This document shows, one piece after another, positions 50,719 through 61,247 of a stretch of 64,000 nt of DNA (the stretch's first letter is position 1; every line of letters begins with the position of its first letter). The notes beneath the pieces were generated by a model. The model did not search any database, had not been told where the DNA came from, and saw only the letters and a program-made list of their open reading frames with translations. This DNA comes from Streptomyces aculeolatus (GTDB taxonomy: Bacteria > Actinomycetota > Actinomycetes > Streptomycetales > Streptomycetaceae): NCBI RefSeq assembly GCF_020400605.1, contig NZ_JAINRD010000007.1, positions 186,001 through 250,000 on the forward strand. Direction: 5' to 3'. Position numbers and translations under genes: made by a program.

Positions 50719-52428
50719 CTACGGCTTCGCCGCGCCCCGCACCGGGATGCTGGTGACGAACGGCTTCGCGGGACCCGGGTCGGTGAAGAAGTCGTTCCCC
50801 TTGTCGTCCACCACGATGAACGCCGGGAAGTCCTCGACCTCGATCTTCCAGACCGCCTCCATGCCCAGCTCCTCGTACTCCAGGACCTCGACCTTCTTGA
50901 TGCAGTCCTGCGCCAGCCGCGCGGCGGGACCGCCGATCGAGCCCAGGTAGAAGCCGCCGTGCGCGCCGCAGGCGTCGGTGACCTGCTTGGAGCGGTTGCC
51001 CTTGGCCAGCATCACCATCGACCCGCCCGCCGCCTGGAACTGCTCGACGTACGCGTCCATCCGCCCCGCCGTCGTCGGCCCGAAGGAGCCGGAGGCGTAG
51101 CCCTCGGGGGTCTTGGCCGGGCCGGCGTAGTACACGGGGTGGTCCTTCAGGTACTGCGGCATCTCCTCGCCCGCGTCCAGGCGCTCCTTGATCTTCGCGT
51201 GCGCGATGTCGCGCGCCACGACGAGCGGGCCGGTGAGCGACAGCCGCGTCTTGACCGGGTACTTCGTCAGCTCCGCGCGCACCTCGGCCATCGGCCGGGC
51301 GAGGTCGATCCGCACCGCCTCGTCCATGCCGCCGGCGGAGCCCGCGGTCAGCTCCGCCGCGGTGGTGTCCGGCAGGAAGCGCGCCGGGTCGTGCTCCAGC
51401 TGCTCCAGGAAGACGCCCTCCGCCGTGATCTTCGCCAGCGCCTGCCGGTCGGCGGAGCAGGAGACCGCGATGGCCACCGGGCAGGACGCGCCGTGCCGCG
51501 GCAGCCGGACGACGCGCACGTCGTGACAGAAGTACTTGCCGCCGAACTGCGCGCCGATGCCGAGCGTCTGCGTCAGCTCGAAGACCTTCGCCTCCAGCTC
51601 GGTGTCGCGGAAGCCGTGGCCGGTGGGGGAGCCCTCGGTGGGCAGCGAGTCGAGATAGTGCGCGGAGGCGTACTTCGCGGTCTTCAGCGCGTACTCCGCG
51701 GAGGTGCCGCCGACGACGATCGCGAGGTGGTACGGCGGGCAGGCGGCCGTGCCCAGCGAGCGGATCTTCTCCTCGAGGAAGCGCAGCATCGACGCCTCGT
51801 TGAGTACGGCCTTCGTCTCCTGGTAGAGGAACGACTTGTTGGCGCTGCCGCCGCCCTTGGCCATGAAGAGGAACTTGTACGCGTCGCCGTCGGCGGCGTA
51901 GAGCTCCACCTGCGCCGGCAGGTTGTTGCCGGTGTTCTTCTCGTCCCACATGGTCAGCGGCGCCATCTGGGAGTAGCGCAGGTTGAGCTTGGTGTACGCG
52001 TCGTACACCCCGCGCGACAGCGCCTCCTCGTCCCGGCCCTTGGTCAGCACGTGCTGCCCGCGCTTGCCCATCACGATCGCCGTGCCGGTGTCCTGGCACA
52101 TGGGGAGCACGCCCGCCGCCGAGATGTTGGCGTTCTTCAGCAGGTCGAGCGCGACGAACTTGTCGTTGGGCGACGCCTCGGGGTCGTCGCAGATGGCGCG
52201 CAGCTGGGCGAGGTGGGCGGGGCGCAGGAAGTGCGAGATGTCGTGCATCGCCTCGGCGGCGAGCAGCCGCAGCGCCTCCGGCCGGACCTCCAGGAACGTA
52301 CGCCCGCCCGCCTCGACCGTGCGCACACCCTCTGTTGTCAGCAGGCGGTACGTCGTGTCGTCCGCGCCGAGCGGCAGGAGGTCCGTGTACTGGAACGCGG
52401 GGCTGGCGGGGCGGGCGGTGGCGGTCAT
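50719..52428 (-). CDS. fumA: Class I (iron-sulfur) fumarate hydratase
   Basis: 569 residues. Fumarase class I with its 4Fe-4S ligand cysteines in [19 protein letters not shown] and VSCSADR; the C-terminal beta domain carries [25 protein letters not shown]. It catalyses the same reaction as FumC, but is oxygen- and iron-sensitive. Start ATG 52428 and length are typical. Its upstream region is shared with the divergent DUF1707 gene. Confidence 0.95.
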   Translation of the reverse strand: MTATARPASPAFQYTDLLPLGADDTTYRLLTTEGVRTVEAGGRTFLEVRPEALRLLAAEAMHDISHFLRPAHLAQLRAICDDPEASPNDKFVALDLLKNANISAAGVLPMCQDTGTAIVMGKRGQHVLTKGRDEEALSRGVYDAYTKLNLRYSQMAPLTMWDEKNTGNNLPAQVELYAADGDAYKFLFMAKGGGSANKSFLYQETKAVLNEASMLRFLEEKIRSLGTAACPPYHLAIVVGGTSAEYALKTAKYASAHYLDSLPTEGSPTGHGFRDTELEAKVFELTQTLGIGAQFGGKYFCHDVRVVRLPRHGASCPVAIAVSCSADRQALAKITAEGVFLEQLEHDPARFLPDTTAAELTAGSAGGMDEAVRIDLARPMAEVRAELTKYPVKTRLSLTGPLVVARDIAHAKIKERLDAGEEMPQYLKDHPVYYAGPAKTPEGYASGSFGPTTAGRMDAYVEQFQAAGGSMVMLAKGNRSKQVTDACGAHGGFYLGSIGGPAARLAQDCIKKVEVLEYEELGMEAVWKIEVEDFPAFIVVDDKGNDFFTDPGPAKPFVTSIPVRGAAKP

Positions 52429-52535
52429 CGCGTTCCTTGTCGTCGGCCGGCGGCGGCTGTGCGTCCTCCAGGTTAGGACGGCCGCCCGGGCGCGGCGTGG
52501 CGAGGTGCCCCTCCGCCCGCCCGAGGGGCCTAGTC

Positions 52536-52545
52536 ACGATGTATC
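52536..52545. promoter_or_regulatory. Short palindrome before the DUF1707 gene
   Basis: CGATGTATCG, followed by CGTTTGGTTACGCT, 22 bp upstream of GTG 52567. Similar CGAT..ATCG palindromes occur before stress-protein genes in Streptomyces; a repressor site is possible. Confidence 0.35.
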
Positions 52546-52566
52546 GCGTTTGGTTACGCTGGGCCC

Positions 52567-53256
52567 GTGGACGAGACCCCGCGCGACAACGCCCCCGTGC
52601 CCGCCGCCCAGCCGTCGCTGTCGAAGAAGCCGGTCGCGGAGGGAGAGCTGCGCGCGTCCGACGCGGACCGCGACCGCGTCGCCGACATCCTCCGCGAGGC
52701 GCTCGCCGAGGGGCGGTTGGACCCGGAGGAGCACGCCGAGCGGATCGACGGCGTCTACAACGCCAAGACCGTGGGCGAGCTGGAGCCGCTCGTACGCGAC
52801 CTGCCGGTCGGCCGGCGTGCGGCCGGGTCCGCCGCGGCGCCGCCCCCGCCGTCGTACCCGCAGCCGCAGTCGCAGACCCTCGTCGCGGTCTTCAGCGGCT
52901 CCACGCGCAAGGGGCGTTGGAGCGTGGGGCGCAGGACCACGGCGTTCGCGCTCTTCGGGGGCGTGGACATCGACCTGACCGAGGCGGTCTTCCACCAGCA
53001 GGAGATCGTCATCAACGCGACCGCCATCTTCGGCGGCGTCGACATCAAGGTCCCCGAGAACGTGTCGCTGCGCGGCTCCGGCACGGCGGTCTTCGGCGGC
53101 TTCGACGTGCACGCGCAGGAGGCGGAGGACCCGCGTGCGCCGGTGGTGGTCGTCACCGGCTTCGCGCTCTTCGGCGGCGTGGACGCAAAGGGCAAAAAGG
53201 GCAAGTTCCTGAAGAACCTGACGGACCGGATGCGCAAGCACGGCCTCGGTCACTGA
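52567..53256 (+). CDS. DUF1707 and LiaF-like cell-wall stress protein
   Basis: 229 residues. A DUF1707 domain (about 29-80: ELRASDADRDRVADILREALAEGRLDPEEHAERIDGVY) is joined to a Pro-rich linker and LiaF/DUF2154-type repeats (FALFGGVDIDLTEA, ATAIFGGVDIKVPE, AVFGGFDVHA, FALFGGVDA). Related proteins sense cell-wall-active antibiotics in firmicutes. No membrane helix is visible, so it is probably cytosolic or peripheral. GTG 52567 is the first base after a G-rich ribosome site. Confidence 0.88.
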   Translation: MDETPRDNAPVPAAQPSLSKKPVAEGELRASDADRDRVADILREALAEGRLDPEEHAERIDGVYNAKTVGELEPLVRDLPVGRRAAGSAAAPPPPSYPQPQSQTLVAVFSGSTRKGRWSVGRRTTAFALFGGVDIDLTEAVFHQQEIVINATAIFGGVDIKVPENVSLRGSGTAVFGGFDVHAQEAEDPRAPVVVVTGFALFGGVDAKGKKGKFLKNLTDRMRKHGLGH

Positions 53257-53456
53257 CCCTGTTCCACCACTCCCAACTGCCCCCGCAGACCCGGAAGCAG
53301 CACCTCCATCCCGGGTGGCCACTCGGCGCATAAGCGCGCGCACAGCGGGTAGAGCACGTGCATCGTCTCCTCCGTACGGCTGCAGGTGCGAACGGTCGTA
53401 CGCCTTACGAGACAGCTTTGTCCCTGATCCGCCAACGCCGTCGTCAGGAGTGGACC

Positions 53457-53822
53457 GTGCTGCAGTCCCACCAGCAGTCCCTGCAGGAAGCCCGGGTGCC
53501 GATCCAGCGCTCCGGACGGCGGGAAGAGGGGGATCCCTGGCACACGGAGGCGGTGTGCCGGCGGGACGAGGCCGCGCTGTTCTTTGCTCCGTCGAAGGAG
53601 CCCACCGCCGACCGGCTCTCGCGCGAGGCCGCCGCGAAGCGGGTCTGCGCGCGCTGTCCCGTGATGGTCGAGTGCCGGGAGCACGCGCTGCTGCTGCCCG
53701 AGCCGTACGGCGTCTGGGGCGGCCTCACGGCAGCGGAGCGACGGGTCGTACAGGCGCGGCGCAGGCGGCGGGAGACGGCGGAGAAGCTGACGGCCCCGCG
53801 GGGGATAGCCCAGGCGGGCTGA
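53457..53822 (+). CDS. wblI: WhiB-like iron-sulfur regulator (WblI-like)
   Basis: 121 residues from GTG 53457 (AGGAG 7 nt upstream). The WhiB domain carries four cysteines, WHTEAVC, RVCARCPVMVEC (CxxCx5C), the GVWGG turn and a basic tail (RRRRRETAEK). Wbl proteins bind 4Fe-4S and regulate development or stress with sigma factors. Its place next to glpX and fumA matches the wblI position recalled from S. coelicolor, which is why that symbol is suggested; the domain call is firmer than the subfamily. Confidence 0.85.
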   Translation: MLQSHQQSLQEARVPIQRSGRREEGDPWHTEAVCRRDEAALFFAPSKEPTADRLSREAAAKRVCARCPVMVECREHALLLPEPYGVWGGLTAAERRVVQARRRRRETAEKLTAPRGIAQAG

Positions 53823-53969
53823 GGCGGCCCGCGGGGTCCGGGGGTCCGGACAAACGGTTCTGCCGGGGGCGTCGTCCGTACGCACCCGCCACCCGGCCGC
53901 ACCGCTCACCCGTCGCGCCGCAATGCGCGGGGGCACCGGCCCGGTGCGCCGGCCGCCGGCCGCGCCCCG

Positions 53970-55016
53970 CTACTGGGCCCGGTCGAAGTCGACCGAGCTG
54001 TACGCCCGCAGCTTCGACAGCCGGTGCTCCGACTCGATCTGCCGGATCGTGCCGCTCTTCGACCGCATCACCAGCGACTGCGTGAACGCCCGGTCCGCGC
54101 GGTAGCGCACGCCGCGCAGCAGCTCCCCGTCCGTGATCCCGGTGGCGACGAAGAACACGTTCTCGCCGCGCACCAGGTCGTCGATCAGGAGCGTACGGTC
54201 CAGGTCGTGCCCCGCGTCGAGCGCCCGCTGCCGCTCCGCGTCGTCCCGCGGCCAGAGCCGGCCCTGGAACGTACCGCCCAGGCACTTCATCGCGCAGGCC
54301 GCGATGACGGCCTCCGGGGTGCCGCCGACGCCCAGCAGCAGGTCGACGCCGGTGCCGTCGCGGGCGGTCATGATGGCGCCGGCGACGTCGCCGTCCGAGA
54401 TGAACTTGATCCGCGCCCCGGCCTCGCGGACCTCCTGCACCAGCCCGTCGTGGCGCGGCCGGTCCAGCACGCAGACGGTGACGTCCCCCGTGGTGCCGCC
54501 CTTGGCCTTGGCGACGCGGCGGATGTTGACCGCGACGGGCGCGTTGATGTCGACGTACTCGGCGGCCTCGGGGCCGGTCGCGAGCTTGTCCATGTAGAAG
54601 ACCGCGGACGGGTCGAACATGCAGCCCCGCTCGGCCACGGCGAGCACCGAGACGGCGTTGCCCATGCCCTTGGCGGTCAGGGTGGTGCCGTCGACCGGGT
54701 CGACGGCCACGTCGCACTCGGGTCCCGTGCCGTCGCCGACGCGCTCGCCGTTGAAGAGCATCGGCGCGTGGTCCTTCTCGCCCTCGCCGATGACGACGAC
54801 GCCGTTCATCGAGACGGTGCTGACCAGGGTCCGCATCGCGCGTACGGCGGCGCCGTCCGCGCCGTTCTTGTCGCCGCGGCCGACCCAGCGGCCGGAGGCC
54901 ATCGCGCCGGCCTCGGTGACCCGGACCAGCTCCAGGGCGAGGTTGCGGTCGGGGGCCTCGGGGGCCACCTCCAGTTGCTCGGGGAGGTGGTGGGGCGTCT
55001 CATTGGACTGCGGCAT
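53970..55016 (-). CDS. glpX: Class II fructose-1,6-bisphosphatase
   Basis: 348 residues. It hydrolyses fructose 1,6-bisphosphate in gluconeogenesis. GlpX signatures are intact: [38 protein letters not shown] (metal site), [11 protein letters not shown] and [22 protein letters not shown]. The start ATG 55016 is preceded by AAGGTCC-like sequence. It converges on the Wbl gene. Actinobacteria generally use this class as their main FBPase. Confidence 0.95.
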   Translation of the reverse strand: MPQSNETPHHLPEQLEVAPEAPDRNLALELVRVTEAGAMASGRWVGRGDKNGADGAAVRAMRTLVSTVSMNGVVVIGEGEKDHAPMLFNGERVGDGTGPECDVAVDPVDGTTLTAKGMGNAVSVLAVAERGCMFDPSAVFYMDKLATGPEAAEYVDINAPVAVNIRRVAKAKGGTTGDVTVCVLDRPRHDGLVQEVREAGARIKFISDGDVAGAIMTARDGTGVDLLLGVGGTPEAVIAACAMKCLGGTFQGRLWPRDDAERQRALDAGHDLDRTLLIDDLVRGENVFFVATGITDGELLRGVRYRADRAFTQSLVMRSKSGTIRQIESEHRLSKLRAYSSVDFDRAQ

Positions 55017-55196
55017 CCGTGAGGACCTTTCCGCTCGGTCGACGGCCGGAGTGGCGGGAGGGGGCGCCCAAAGCCTATCCGTTTATCGCCATTATGAGCA
55101 CACCGCCCCTCGGATGAGCGGGTCGGTTCGTCGCCGTCAGGCCGGGCGCCCGCACCCCGGGGAAGAGATCACTCCGCGATGAGGGACGATGGAGGG

Positions 55197-55724
55197 GTGG
55201 CAGACAGGAACAGCATGCGGACGGTGCGCAATCTGGTGGGCGCGCTGACGGTCACCTGCGGGGTGTCGCTCTTCGTCTACTGGGGCGTCCTCCCGCGCGA
55301 GGGCGACGGCAACGAGATGGCGGCCGTCGCCTACGACCAGGAGCTGGGCCAGGCCCGCCGCGCCGCACCGTTCCCGGTCGTCGCACCGGTGGGGCTGCCG
55401 GACGACTGGCGGGCCAACTCCGTGACGTACCGCGGGACCGGCGACCACGGCACGACGTGGCACCTGGGCTTCGTCACGCCCGACGACGAGTACGTGGCGG
55501 TGGAGCAGGGGAGCAAGAAGCCCGACGCCTTCATCCGCAGGGTCACCCAGGAGGCGCGGCCCACCGGCGAGAGCCGGCAGGTGGCCGGCGAGGAGTGGGC
55601 GCACTACCGGGGCAAGGCGTACGACGCGCTGGTGAACAAGGGCGACGGCGTGACGACCGTGGTCACCGGCACGGGAAGCATGGAGCAGATGGAGCGGATG
55701 GCGTCGGCGCTCAAGGAGAAGTGA
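55197..55724 (+). CDS. DUF4245 membrane-anchored protein
   Basis: About 175 residues from GTG 55197 (GAGGGA 10 nt upstream); ATG 55179 and ATG 55215 are alternatives. One N-terminal membrane helix (VGALTVTCGVSLFVYWGV) is followed by an extracytoplasmic domain with PVGLPDDWRANSVTYRGTGDHGTTWHLGFVTPDDEYVAVEQ and GEEWAHYRGKAYDALV, the DUF4245 pattern. Function unknown. The neighbours glpX and xseBA are conserved in Streptomyces. Confidence 0.85.
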   Translation: MADRNSMRTVRNLVGALTVTCGVSLFVYWGVLPREGDGNEMAAVAYDQELGQARRAAPFPVVAPVGLPDDWRANSVTYRGTGDHGTTWHLGFVTPDDEYVAVEQGSKKPDAFIRRVTQEARPTGESRQVAGEEWAHYRGKAYDALVNKGDGVTTVVTGTGSMEQMERMASALKEK

Positions 55725-55843
55725 GCGGACGCCGGGGAGCCCCGAACAGGTCCGTACTCAAGGAGCTGTGAGCGGGCCGCCCGAGGCCGCGCAACGATGC
55801 GCGACCGACGCCGGCGGCCCCCGGCCCGTACAGCCGCAGGCCC

Positions 55844-55892
55844 TCAGCCCTTACGGTCCGAGGCGTCGTCAGCCCTTACGGTCCGAGGCGTC
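55844..55892. repeat. 25-bp tandem duplication of the 3' end of xseB
   Basis: TCAGCCCTTACGGTCCGAGG plus GCGTC occurs at 55844-55867 and again at 55869-55892. The second copy contains the last codons and stop of xseB (DASDRKG stop); the first copy lies just beyond the stop and encodes the same ending. Confidence 0.9.
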
Positions 55893-56174
55893 CGACTCCG
55901 CGTCCTGACCGCCCTCTTCCGCTTCCCCGGCCCCCGCGTCGCCCCCGGCGCCGCCCGTCCCGTCGTCCGACTCCGCCGCCAGCGCCGCGTCGAGCCGCTC
56001 GCGGGCGCCGTCGAGCCACTGCCGGCAGATCCGGGCCAGCTCCTCCCCGCGCTCCCAGAGCGCCAGGGACTCCTCCAGGGTCGAACCGCCGGACTCCAGC
56101 CGGCGCACGACCTCCATCAGCTCGTCCCGCGCCTGCTCGTAGCCGAGAGTCCCCCGGTCCTTCGTCTCTGCCAT
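55869..56174 (-). CDS. xseB: Exodeoxyribonuclease VII small subunit
   Basis: 101 residues. The family core is [43 protein letters not shown], a helical hairpin that binds XseA. The C-terminal 35 residues are disordered and acidic. ATG 56174 (MAETKD) is chosen over an in-frame ATG three codons earlier. It is 21 bp downstream of xseA, in one operon. The tail is duplicated at DNA level beyond the stop. Confidence 0.93.
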   Translation of the reverse strand: MAETKDRGTLGYEQARDELMEVVRRLESGGSTLEESLALWERGEELARICRQWLDGARERLDAALAAESDDGTGGAGGDAGAGEAEEGGQDAESDASDRKG

Positions 56175-56195
56175 GGCCCCCACCTTAGGACCCGC

Positions 56196-57407
56196 CTACG
56201 ACACCGGGCCGACCGTGACACCGAACTCCCCGTCGGCGACCCGGGCGCGCAGCTCCTCGCCCGCGCTCACCTCGTCCGCAGCGCGCACCGCCGCGCCGTC
56301 CTGCCGCTGGAGCACCGCATAGCCGCGCTTCAGCGTGGAGGCGGGGGAGAGGGCGACGACCCGGGCGCGGGTGTGCTCCAGCTCGGAGTCCGCCCGGTCC
56401 AGCAGATGCGCCAGCGTGCGCCGCCCGCGCGCGAGGACCGCGTCCACGACCTCCGCGCGCTCGTCCACGATCCCGTACGGCTCGGCCATCGCCGGCCGGC
56501 TCAGCCACGACGCGAGCCCGCGCTCCTCGCGGTCCAGCACCCCCGTCAGCACCCGCAGCGCGCGCTGCCGGAGCTGCTCTATGCGCACGTGCTCCTCGCC
56601 GACGTCCGGCACGGCGTCCTTGGCGGCGTGCGTGGGCGTACGGGAACGGAGGTCCGCCACGTGGTCCAGCAGGGGGTTGTCCGGCTCGTGGCCGATCGCG
56701 GAGACCACCGGCGTACGGCACGCGGCCACGGCCCGTACGAGCTGCTCGTCCGAGAACGGCAGCAGGTCCTCCACGCTGCCGCCGCCGCGCGCGACGATGA
56801 TGACGTCCACCTCCGGCAGGCCGTCCAACTCCTGCACGGCCTTGACGATCTGCGGCACCGCGTGCACCCCCTGCACCGCCACCGGCCGCACCTCGAACCG
56901 CACCGCGGGCCACCGGTGCCGCGCCGTCTCCAGCACGTCCCGCTCCGCCGCCGACGCGCGCCCCGTCACCAGCCCGATGCGGCGCGGCAGGAACGGCAGC
57001 GGCTTCTTGCGCTCCGGCGCGAAGAGCCCCTCGGCGGCCAGCGCCTTCTTCAACCGCTCCAGCCGCACCAGCAGTTCGCCGACGCCCACCGGGCGGATCT
57101 CGGCGGCGCGCAGCGAGAGCTGGCCGCTGGGCGCGTACCAGACCGGCTTGGCGAAGACGACGACGCGGGCGCCTTCCTGTATGACATCCGCCACCTTGTC
57201 GAACACGTCGCGGAAGCACGTCACCGTCAGGGAGACCTCCTGCGCCGGGTCGCGCAGCGTCATGAAGACCACGCCCGCGCCCGGCCGCCGCGACAGCTGG
57301 GTGATCTGCCCCTCCACCCACAGCGCGCCGAGCCGGTCGATCCAGCCGCCGATCTTCCGCGAGACCACCCCCACGGGCATGGGCGTCTCTGCCGTGTTCA
57401 CCGCCAT
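56196..57407 (-). CDS. xseA: Exodeoxyribonuclease VII large subunit
   Basis: 403 residues. An N-terminal OB-fold ([48 protein letters not shown]) precedes the catalytic domain ([70 protein letters not shown]). It degrades single-stranded DNA with XseB and helps repair. ATG 57407 follows the short leader of the divergent ispH region. Confidence 0.95.
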   Translation of the reverse strand: MAVNTAETPMPVGVVSRKIGGWIDRLGALWVEGQITQLSRRPGAGVVFMTLRDPAQEVSLTVTCFRDVFDKVADVIQEGARVVVFAKPVWYAPSGQLSLRAAEIRPVGVGELLVRLERLKKALAAEGLFAPERKKPLPFLPRRIGLVTGRASAAERDVLETARHRWPAVRFEVRPVAVQGVHAVPQIVKAVQELDGLPEVDVIIVARGGGSVEDLLPFSDEQLVRAVAACRTPVVSAIGHEPDNPLLDHVADLRSRTPTHAAKDAVPDVGEEHVRIEQLRQRALRVLTGVLDREERGLASWLSRPAMAEPYGIVDERAEVVDAVLARGRRTLAHLLDRADSELEHTRARVVALSPASTLKRGYAVLQRQDGAAVRAADEVSAGEELRARVADGEFGVTVGPVS

Positions 57408-57513
57408 GGCCCCGAGCCTAACGGCGGGGTACGACACCCGGGCGGCTCCGGCGGACGGGTCGCGGGCCGCCGCGCCCTCGAACCGCGCACGGGGCGTTCC
57501 GTACCATGGCGGT

Positions 57514-58515
57514 ATGACTGCTTCGAGCGCTCCGCAGCCCGCCCGCCGCGTCCTTCTCGCCGCTCCCCGGGGCTACTGCGCCGGCGTCGACCGGGCGGTG
57601 ATCGCGGTCGAGCAGGCGCTTGAGCAGTACGGCGCACCGGTGTACGTGCGGCACGAGATCGTGCACAACAAGTACGTCGTCAAGACGCTGGAGCGCAAAG
57701 GCGCGATCTTCGTCGAGGAGACGGCCGAGGTGCCCCCGGGCAACATCGTGATCTTCTCCGCGCACGGCGTCGCCCCCGTCGTCCACGACGAGGCGAAGCA
57801 GGGCCGGCTCGCCTCCATCGACGCGACCTGCCCGCTGGTGACGAAGGTGCACAAGGAAGCCGTCCGGTTCGCCCAGGACGACTTCGACATCCTGCTCATC
57901 GGCCACGAGGGCCACGAGGAGGTCATCGGCACGTCGGGCGAGGCCCCGGAGCACATCCAGCTCGTCGACGGCCCGGAGGGCGCGGACCGCATCGAGGTGC
58001 GCGACCCCGACAAGGTCGTCTGGCTGTCGCAGACCACGCTGTCGGTGGACGAGACGATGGAGACGGTCGACCGGCTCAAGGGCCGCTTCCCGAACCTGCT
58101 GGACCCGCCGAGCGACGACATCTGCTACGCGACGCAGAACCGGCAGGTCGCGGTGAAGCAGGTGGGCGCGGAGTCGGACCTCGTGATCGTCGTCGGCTCG
58201 CAGAACTCGTCGAACTCGCAGCGGCTCGTCGAGGTCGCCCTCGACGCGGGCGCCAAGGCGTCGTACCTGATCGACGGGGCCGAGGAGATCGACGAGGCGT
58301 GGCTGGAGGGCGTGACGACGGTCGGCGTGACGTCGGGCGCGTCGGTGCCGGAGGTACTCGTTGACGGCGTGCTGGAGTGGCTCGCCGAGCGGGGCTACGC
58401 GGACGTGGACCTGGTGCAGCCGGTGGACGAGCGGCTCACCTTCTCCTTGCCGAAGGAGCTCCGCCGCGACCTGCGCGCCGAGGCGGCGGCGCTGGCCGCC
58501 GAGGCGGCGGACTGA
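57514..58515 (+). CDS. ispH: 4-hydroxy-3-methylbut-2-enyl diphosphate reductase
   Basis: 333 residues. The last enzyme of the MEP isoprenoid pathway, making IPP and DMAPP. The three cluster cysteines are at [13 protein letters not shown] (C22), [13 protein letters not shown] and [24 protein letters not shown] and [12 protein letters not shown] are also present. ATG 57514 is chosen within a longer open frame. Its last 80 bp overlap the convergent DUF6542 gene. Supplies the cis-prenyltransferase in this window. Confidence 0.96.
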   Translation: MTASSAPQPARRVLLAAPRGYCAGVDRAVIAVEQALEQYGAPVYVRHEIVHNKYVVKTLERKGAIFVEETAEVPPGNIVIFSAHGVAPVVHDEAKQGRLASIDATCPLVTKVHKEAVRFAQDDFDILLIGHEGHEEVIGTSGEAPEHIQLVDGPEGADRIEVRDPDKVVWLSQTTLSVDETMETVDRLKGRFPNLLDPPSDDICYATQNRQVAVKQVGAESDLVIVVGSQNSSNSQRLVEVALDAGAKASYLIDGAEEIDEAWLEGVTTVGVTSGASVPEVLVDGVLEWLAERGYADVDLVQPVDERLTFSLPKELRRDLRAEAAALAAEAAD

Positions 58516-59170
58516 CGGCGGCGCCCTGCTGCTCGGGACGGGCCGGCCGCGACCGCGGCTGCGCCCGCCGCCGCGCGCCGGAGGACGACGGCCGGCGGGC
58601 CGGCGGCTCCCCGCCCCCGCCCGGGCTGCGCCGCACGGCGAGCAGGGCGAAGTGCCGCAGCAGGGCGAGGGCGGCGGCCAGCAGGGTGCCCCCGTAGAGC
58701 CACGGCGCCTCCAGGGCGAGGGTCGTGCCGGCGGCCATCACGTGCGAGGAGACGCCGTCCGAGCCCTCGCCGAGGGCCAGGGTGCCGGCGGCGAAGGCGA
58801 TCGGCATGGCGATCGGCGCGGCGATGACGTCCGAGGGCCGGATCCACAGCGCGCAGCACACCGAGAGCAGCAGGAACACCACCCCGTAGAACACCGGCGC
58901 GGTCCCCATCGCGACCTGCACGAACGCCCCGGCGCCCAGCATCGCCGCCACCGCGAGCAGCCCTCCGCCGGCCGCCGTCAGCCGCGGCCCGGCGGGCCGC
59001 AGCAGCGTGCGCAGCACCGGCGGCACCGGCCGCCGCACCGCGGCCCGGTACACGACGGCGCTCTCCTCCGGCCCGGCGGCCCCGGAGGGGTCGGGCTCGC
59101 GGGCCGGTCGCGGGACGTGAGCCTGCCGTCGCTCTCCGTCAGGATCCGTATTCGTACGGTGATGCTGCAT
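58436..59170 (-). CDS. DUF6542 membrane protein
   Basis: 244 residues. A basic disordered N-terminus leads into four hydrophobic segments ([80 protein letters not shown]) and a long Arg/Pro-rich tail. The DUF6542 call is from this membrane part and its position beside ispH. The 3' end overlaps ispH antisense by 80 bp, in the disordered tail. The ATG at 59170 is 179 bp from ychF. Function unknown. Confidence 0.75.
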   Translation of the reverse strand: MQHHRTNTDPDGERRQAHVPRPAREPDPSGAAGPEESAVVYRAAVRRPVPPVLRTLLRPAGPRLTAAGGGLLAVAAMLGAGAFVQVAMGTAPVFYGVVFLLLSVCCALWIRPSDVIAAPIAMPIAFAAGTLALGEGSDGVSSHVMAAGTTLALEAPWLYGGTLLAAALALLRHFALLAVRRSPGGGGEPPARRPSSSGARRRAQPRSRPARPEQQGAAVSPPPRRPAPPPRRAGRGGAPSARRR

Positions 59171-59349
59171 CGCTCCACGGTAGGCCCCCCAGCAGGCGAA
59201 ACCCCGCGAGGGGCACAGAATGCGCTCATTCGGAGTGCCGGAGTCCCACAGGACGCACACACGGGGCGCGCGGGGACACCCGTAGAATCGTCGTCGGGGT
59301 CCCCGCCGTGTCGCGCCCCCGTCCCCGTACCTCGTAGGAAGTCGTTCAC

Positions 59350-60438
59350 GTGTCGCTCACGATCGGAATCGTCGGCCTGCCGAACGTCGGCAAGTCGACC
59401 CTCTTCAACGCCCTGACCAAGAACGAGGTGCTGGCGGCCAACTACCCGTTCGCCACCATCGAGCCCAACGTCGGCGTCGTCGGCGTCCCGGACCCCCGCC
59501 TCGGCACCCTGGCGGGCATCTTCGGCTCCCAGCGCATCCTCCCGGCGACGGTCGACTTCGTCGACATCGCCGGCATCGTGCGCGGCGCGAGCGAGGGCGA
59601 GGGCCTGGGCAACAAGTTCCTGGCCAACATCCGCGAGTCCGACGCGATCTGCCAGGTCATCCGCGCCTTCCGGGACGAGAACGTGGTCCACGTGGACGGC
59701 AAGGTCTCGCCCAAGGACGACATCGAGACCATCAACACCGAGCTGATCCTGGCCGACCTCCAGACCATCGAGAAGGTCCTCCCGCGGCTCCAGAAGGAAT
59801 CCCGCATCAAGAAGGACCTGGGCCCCAAGCTCACCGCCATCGAGGAGGCCAAGGCCATCCTCGACGCCGGCCAGACCCTCTTCGCCGCGGGCATCGCCCA
59901 GGGCACCGAGCGCGCCGAACTCCTCCACGACCTGCACCTGCTGACGGCGAAGCCCTTCCTCTACGTCTTCAACGTCGACGAGGACGAACTGTCCGACGAG
60001 CCCTTCAAGGACGAGCAGCGCGCCCTGGTCGCCCCGGCCGAGGCCATCTTCCTCAACGCCAAGCTCGAATCCGAACTCGCCGAACTCGACGAGGCCGACG
60101 CCCTCGAACTCCTCCAGTCCGTAGGCCAGCAGGAACCGGGCCTGGTCACCCTGGCCCGCGTGGGCTTCGCCACCCTGGGCCTCCAGACCTACCTCACCGC
60201 AGGCCCGAAGGAGGCCCGCGCCTGGACCATCAAGAAGGGCGCGACGGCCCCGGAGGCGGCGGGCGTGATCCACACGGACTTCCAGAAGGGCTTCATCAAG
60301 GCCGAGGTCATCTCCTTCGACGACCTGGTGGCCACGGGCTCGGTCCCGGAAGCCCGCGCAGCGGGCAAGGCCCGCATGGAGGGCAAGGACTACGCGATGC
60401 GCGACGGCGACGTAGTGGAATTCCGCTTCAATGTGTGA
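59350..60438 (+). CDS. ychF: YchF/Ola1 redox-regulated ATPase
   Basis: 362 residues. An Obg-family P-loop protein: G1 GLPNVGKST (8-16), FVDIAGIVRGASEGEGLGN (G3), FNVDED in place of the usual NKxD, which gives the ATP preference known for YchF, and a C-terminal TGS domain (KEARAWTIKKGATAPEAAGVIHTDFQKGF, DYAMRDGDVVEFRFNV). It associates with ribosomes and stress responses. GTG 59350 gives the standard length. Confidence 0.96.
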   Translation: MSLTIGIVGLPNVGKSTLFNALTKNEVLAANYPFATIEPNVGVVGVPDPRLGTLAGIFGSQRILPATVDFVDIAGIVRGASEGEGLGNKFLANIRESDAICQVIRAFRDENVVHVDGKVSPKDDIETINTELILADLQTIEKVLPRLQKESRIKKDLGPKLTAIEEAKAILDAGQTLFAAGIAQGTERAELLHDLHLLTAKPFLYVFNVDEDELSDEPFKDEQRALVAPAEAIFLNAKLESELAELDEADALELLQSVGQQEPGLVTLARVGFATLGLQTYLTAGPKEARAWTIKKGATAPEAAGVIHTDFQKGFIKAEVISFDDLVATGSVPEARAAGKARMEGKDYAMRDGDVVEFRFNV

Positions 60439-60447
60439 ATGATCCCG

Positions 60448-60483
60448 CCCCTGGCCCCACGCGATGAATTCGCAGGTCAGGGG
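60448..60483 (+). terminator. Probable terminator of ychF
   Basis: CCCCTGGCC and GGTCAGGGG form a 9-bp stem with one G-U pair and an 18-nt loop, followed by GTGTTTTGTGG, 10 bp after the stop. Confidence 0.5.
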
Positions 60484-61247
60484 GTGTTTTGTGGGTTGTG
60501 CGGATGGTGTGTCGTCGCGGTCCCGCGGAATGTTTGAGTAGCTGGGTGATAGCTGCGGGTTTCACGTGTTCGCAGGTCGGAGGCGTGGGCGGGCTGCCGG
60601 AAGCGGTGTGTGACGGTGCAGTCACCGACACGGTGGCTGGATTGTGGCTGGATGAACTGACGCACCGTCATGTCCACCATGTTGAGTGCGCGTACGGGAG
60701 GGCGGCCGTCGGTCTCGCGTTGCGTTGCCTGGCGGGCCTGCCAGGCGGCGGATCCAGGGGAGTGACGCAACTGGCATCGCAGGCCGGTCATCAACTGGGA
60801 ACCGGCCTGTAACGCCGATACCGTGCGGCTCGATCTGGAGTAGGTCAGGGATGAGGTTCGCGTCCCGCGACGTGGTGTAGCGGATTTGGCACCACGAGTC
60901 CGCAGGTCGTGGCCCCGACGTGTGGCCCTTGCCCGCCCACTGCCGAGACTTCCTCCGCAAGCAGCGGCCACTTCCCCGTGTTGAGCGCGAAGTCGGCATG
61001 CGGACTCGGGATAGCCGCACCCCGGGTGTGGCGCCTCGGTCCGTAGCGGCGGAGGGTCCTCAGCCGGGTCGCCTGAACACGTTTCCCTCGTAAGCAAGTT
61101 GTGCTCGATTCATAGGCAACCGTGATGTGGATCTCATTTTTGATAGGACACTTATGTTAATTGCCCGATAAGGCCCCCTAGTTCAGGCATGTTGGTTGCG
61201 TTAAGTTTCATCGCTGTTACTTTCGGTGTCTCTAGGGGTGGGGGCTC
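60484..61247. other. Gene-poor stretch with AT-rich promoter island
   Basis: 764 bp. Open frames exist on both strands (for example 60477-61097 minus), but none has a recognisable product or consistent codon bias; the codon content differs from neighbours, so decayed foreign DNA is possible. From about 61095 to 61230 the DNA is much AT-richer (for example ATCTCATTTTTGATAGG, CTTATGTTAATTGCC), as expected for the promoter of the following foreign-looking gene. Confidence 0.5.

Noticed and set aside
60477..61097. Minus-strand frame of 206 codons downstream of ychF
   Set aside because: Composition is Arg/Ser/Thr-rich without a motif, start site or codon bias; other frames in the same stretch look equally good.
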